Assembly: GCF_000517125.1 (NCBI RefSeq)
Contig: NZ_KI912155.1
Coordinates: forward strand, 2,026,696 to 2,090,695
Source of the DNA: Arthrobacter sp. MA-N2
GTDB taxonomy: Bacteria > Actinomycetota > Actinomycetes > Actinomycetales > Micrococcaceae
Direction: 5' to 3'
DNA: 64,000 nt
The notes under the pieces were generated by a model, which searched no databases, was not told the origin of the DNA, and worked only from the letters and a program-made list of their open reading frames with translations. A program made the position numbers and the translations under genes. This document shows, in pieces, positions 62,013 to 64,000 of the stretch. Position 1 is the first letter of the stretch, and each line of letters starts with the position of its first letter.

Positions 62013-62366
62013 ATGACTGATGCCACCTTCCGACACAACGTTGACCGCGAGCGTTTTGAAGTGCTGGCTGACGGCGGCGTGATTGGCAAGGCCGCGTACA
62101 AGACGTACGACGACGGCGGGTCCCCGCAGCGGATCTTCTACCACACCGTGATCAACGAGGAGTACGGCGGACAAGGTCTTGCCGGCAAGCTCGCCGAGGT
62201 AGCTCTGAGTGAAACGGTGAGTGTAGGACTGCGGATTGTGCCGGTGTGCCCTTTCATTCAGGCGTTTCTCACCAAGCACCCGGAATACGCGGCGAACACG
62301 ACGTCCCCGACACCCGCGCACCTGGATTACCTCAACGCGGCTCTCGCTCCGGCCGCCAAGGCCTGA
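62013..62366 (+). CDS. GNAT-fold acetyltransferase, YjdJ-type
   Basis: A 117-residue small N-acetyltransferase-like protein. Segments IFYHTVINEEYGGQGLAGKL (acetyl-CoA loop) and LRIVPVCPFIQAFLTKHPEY match the minimal GNAT (YjdJ/Gtn-type) family. Substrate unknown. ATG at 62013 follows AAGGAG by seven bases, so the longer frame from 61938 is rejected. Confidence 0.88.
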   Translation: MTDATFRHNVDRERFEVLADGGVIGKAAYKTYDDGGSPQRIFYHTVINEEYGGQGLAGKLAEVALSETVSVGLRIVPVCPFIQAFLTKHPEYAANTTSPTPAHLDYLNAALAPAAKA

Positions 62367-62414
62367 CGGACCGCCGGTTCCCGGCAGGCCGCCCGGGCGC
62401 GCCGCCGTCGACCC

Positions 62415-63170
62415 TTAGGAGTACATCAGCGAGCCCGGAGTGGTGAGGACCTCACCTGTCTCAAGCCACGTCTTCAGGCCGGAGAGGATCATCGGCCAAC
62501 CGCCGTAGATCTGGTCGTTGCCGCCTTCCCGCAGCTCGCTGTGGGTGACGGTGAGGTGGCAGGAATCGCCCACGGGTTCGATCTCCCAGGTGACGCGTGA
62601 GGTGCCCTCGGCCTTGACGTCCTCGCCCCAGAGCGCGCGCATGGTCTGGACAAGCCTGCGCGGGGGATCGACCTCCACGTTTTCGCCTTCGCCGAGGACC
62701 ATTCCGTTGGCTTTGGGGTTGTGCATTTCGTAGTGACCGCCGGGTGTCCAGTCCGCGACGTGGGTGTTGCCGAACTGGTATTTGCTGCGGATGTCGCTGT
62801 CCGTGATGGCTTCCCACAGCCGCTCCGGGGTGGTCTTGATGTAGATTTCGAAGATTTTTTCCACGGGATTTTCCAATCTGGTTTTGAGGTCGCTCAATGC
62901 AGCGGCCCATGGTTCTGCATATTTGCTCACCCAGCGGTCGTGGACGAGCCTGATGGGTACCGGATTCAGGAAGTGGAGCTTCTCGCGACCACGACGGCGG
63001 GTCACAACCAGTCCGGCGTCCTCAAGGATCTTGAGGTGCTTCATGATCCCGAAGCGGGTCATGTCGAACCGAGCTTCAAGAGCGCTCAGGGTCTGGCCGT
63101 CCTCGCGGAAGAGCTCGTCGAGCAGGTCCCTGCGGGTGGGGTCGGAGAGTGCCTTGAAGACGGCGTCCAT
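62415..63170 (-). CDS. ArsR-family winged-helix / SRPBCC (AHSA1) fusion protein
   Basis: A 251-residue fusion. The first ~95 residues are an ArsR HTH (LSDPTRRDLLDELFREDGQT and RFGIMKHLKILEDAGLVVTR), the rest an AHSA1/SRPBCC lipid- or ligand-binding domain (IKTTPERLWEAITDSDIRSK). Such fusions act as ligand-sensing regulators. The ATG at 63170 is preferred: it sits seven bases behind a -10 element, suggesting a leaderless transcript; the ATG at 63191 lies inside the promoter. The target is unknown, but the divergent CMD-family gene is a candidate. Confidence 0.85.
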   Translation of the reverse strand: MDAVFKALSDPTRRDLLDELFREDGQTLSALEARFDMTRFGIMKHLKILEDAGLVVTRRRGREKLHFLNPVPIRLVHDRWVSKYAEPWAAALSDLKTRLENPVEKIFEIYIKTTPERLWEAITDSDIRSKYQFGNTHVADWTPGGHYEMHNPKANGMVLGEGENVEVDPPRRLVQTMRALWGEDVKAEGTSRVTWEIEPVGDSCHLTVTHSELREGGNDQIYGGWPMILSGLKTWLETGEVLTTPGSLMYS

Positions 63171-63176
63171 GGCTCC

Positions 63177-63206
63177 AGAATAGGTGACCATTTAGTCACA
63201 TGTCAA
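63177..63206 (-). promoter_or_regulatory. Promoter with embedded palindrome for the ArsR-SRPBCC gene
   Basis: On the minus strand TTGACA (63206-63201) and TATTCT (63182-63177) are separated by 18 bp. The spacer contains the dyad GTGAC-N6-GTCAC (63184-63199), a probable autorepressor site. Confidence 0.65.
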
Positions 63207-63311
63207 CGGTTTTGAGGTCACCCTGTGGGTGACAGGTAATAGCCGTCCCTGCCTCGTTCACCCGTGTCTTTCTACGATGGGAATGAAGTCAACACGAACG
63301 AGGAGAACACC

Positions 63312-63626
63312 ATGACCGAACAATCCCGCGCCCAGCAGCTCGTCGGGGACATCTCGCCCAAATTGGCCTCCCTTACAGACGACGTCCTCTTCGCCGACGT
63401 CTGGGAACGGCCCGAGTTGGCCAAGCGCGATCGGAGCCTCGTCACCGTTGCCTGCCTGGTCACGAGCGGCAGCACCGAACAGCTGGTGGGGCACTTGCGC
63501 TTGGCGAAGGCGAACGGGCTAAGCGAGGCCGAACTCAGCGAGGCGATCACGCATCTGGCCTTCTACGCGGGCTGGCCAAAGGCCATGTCCGCGATGGCGG
63601 TCGCCAAGCAGGTTTTTGCCGAGTAG
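63312..63626 (+). CDS. Carboxymuconolactone decarboxylase (CMD) family protein
   Basis: A 104-residue protein. Segments KRDRSLVTVACLVTSGSTEQ and GLSEAELSEAITHLAFYAGW are typical of the γ-carboxymuconolactone decarboxylase-like subgroup lacking the AhpD CxxC pair, so a peroxidase role is unlikely. Substrate unknown. ATG at 63312 has GAGGAG upstream. Divergent from the ArsR-SRPBCC gene, which may regulate it. Confidence 0.88.
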   Translation: MTEQSRAQQLVGDISPKLASLTDDVLFADVWERPELAKRDRSLVTVACLVTSGSTEQLVGHLRLAKANGLSEAELSEAITHLAFYAGWPKAMSAMAVAKQVFAE

Positions 63627-63982
63627 CGGCGCCATCCCTGGCGCGCGTCAGCCATCGACGACGGCGTGCCTCCCGCCGCGGGCGACCCCATCTTCGCGAT
63701 GGGCTCATGTCCGCGAGGGTTGTATCTGATGCGGGCGGTGATTGCTTTGCGAATGTGGGGCCGGAACATCCTGGTCGTGTGGCTGACGTCGATGAGTCGA
63801 CTCGCTCTACTTTACTGGCCGGTAACTAAACCGTAGACTCGCCCCCAAGCCGTCCGCTGGATTCGATCCGCAGGGCGGTTCCGTTCGGATCAGACTTTTC
63901 CTGCCGATTACGGCGTCGGGCTGGAGGCGGCCCGGGGCCGGCAACCTGTCCATCGCAGCATTTGCCGCGGGCAGGAAAAAGG
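63627..63982. other. Intergenic region before the last gene, with a palindromic operator-like site
   Basis: No convincing gene in ~355 bp. TTACTGGCCGGTAA at 63813-63826 is palindromic except for one base pair and resembles sites of TetR-type repressors; GAGTCGACTC at 63795-63804 is a second palindrome. The region after 63840 is G+C-rich with several possible small hairpins; I cannot match it to a known riboswitch. Confidence 0.4.
63813..63826 (+). promoter_or_regulatory. TetR-type operator candidate
   Basis: TTAC-TGGCCG-GTAA is a near-perfect 14-bp dyad ~160-170 bp upstream of the partial gene at the right edge. Confidence 0.4.
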
Positions 63983-64000
63983 ATGACCAATGAAACTATT
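63983..64000 (+). CDS. Start of an unidentified gene, cut by window edge
   Basis: AGGAAA at 63973-63978 precedes ATG at 63983 (and another, out of frame, at 63990). Only six codons of the first frame are visible; no identity can be given. Confidence 0.4.

Noticed and set aside
63563..63769. 68-codon minus-strand frame overlapping the CMD gene end
   Set aside because: Antisense to a well-supported gene and lacking start signals or homology.
63840..63980. Riboswitch-like leader at the right edge
   Set aside because: Several G+C-rich stems can be drawn, but none matches a riboswitch consensus I know; recorded only as unexplained leader.

Overview
This 64 kb window is high-G+C, gene-dense chromosomal DNA. 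Gene content, frequent GTG/TTG starts, 4-bp ATGA/GTGA overlaps and hairpins at gene ends fit a soil actinobacterium of the Micrococcaceae (Arthrobacter/Paenarthrobacter-like). That assignment is inference from gene types; there is no rRNA or tRNA here to anchor it.

Layout. 0-9 kb: start of a PucR-type regulator divergent from an NCS1 permease; a decayed polysaccharide-deacetylase remnant; a membrane-anchored matrixin-like metalloprotease; a ferritin-like/VIT metal transporter; one complete IS element; two small proteins; an SSS symporter divergent from an XRE-cupin regulator. 9-19 kb: amt-glnK, an APC permease, a secreted sialidase, and a coupled ureohydrolase/ThDP-enzyme pair that could act on arginine-derived guanidino compounds. 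19-28 kb: marR-MFS exporter, a heterodimeric ABC exporter with a thioesterase, and a DUF5107/TPR protein. 28-33 kb: a small nucleic-acid-defence/repair cluster (McrB, McrC, Vsr). 33-35 kb: a GT2 synthase with a small membrane partner. 34.8-40.3 kb: a six-gene biotin operon, bioB-bsaP-bioA-bioF-bioD-P450, in which every junction overlaps by 4 bp; its P450 lacks the usual ExxR motif. 40-48 kb: NCS1 permease, a DUF6318 lipoprotein/PKD-like pair, an old-yellow-enzyme reductase and a DHA2 MFS exporter. 47-59 kb: a TM0106-type nuclease-helicase, gntR-DUF1648 pair, a fungal-type cytosine deaminase, CBS protein, Tex, an MSMEG_6728-type DNA glycosylase-like protein and an adenine-deaminase-type amidohydrolase. 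59-64 kb: a second, inverted copy of the DUF6318/PKD-like pair, a winged-helix/X25 fusion, a GNAT protein, an ArsR-SRPBCC fusion on a probable leaderless promoter, a CMD-family protein and the start of one more gene.

Themes. Nucleobase and nitrogen use recurs (NCS1 permeases, PucR, cytosine and adenine deaminases, amt-glnK, ureohydrolase). The most unusual items are the P450 translationally locked into the biotin operon, the duplicated secreted lipoprotein/PKD-like pair with a conserved leader, and the DNA-binding-like protein carrying a pullulanase X25 module. Many convergent gene junctions carry long, near-perfect hairpins that probably serve as bidirectional terminators, and several intergenic regions contain tandem or dispersed short repeats.
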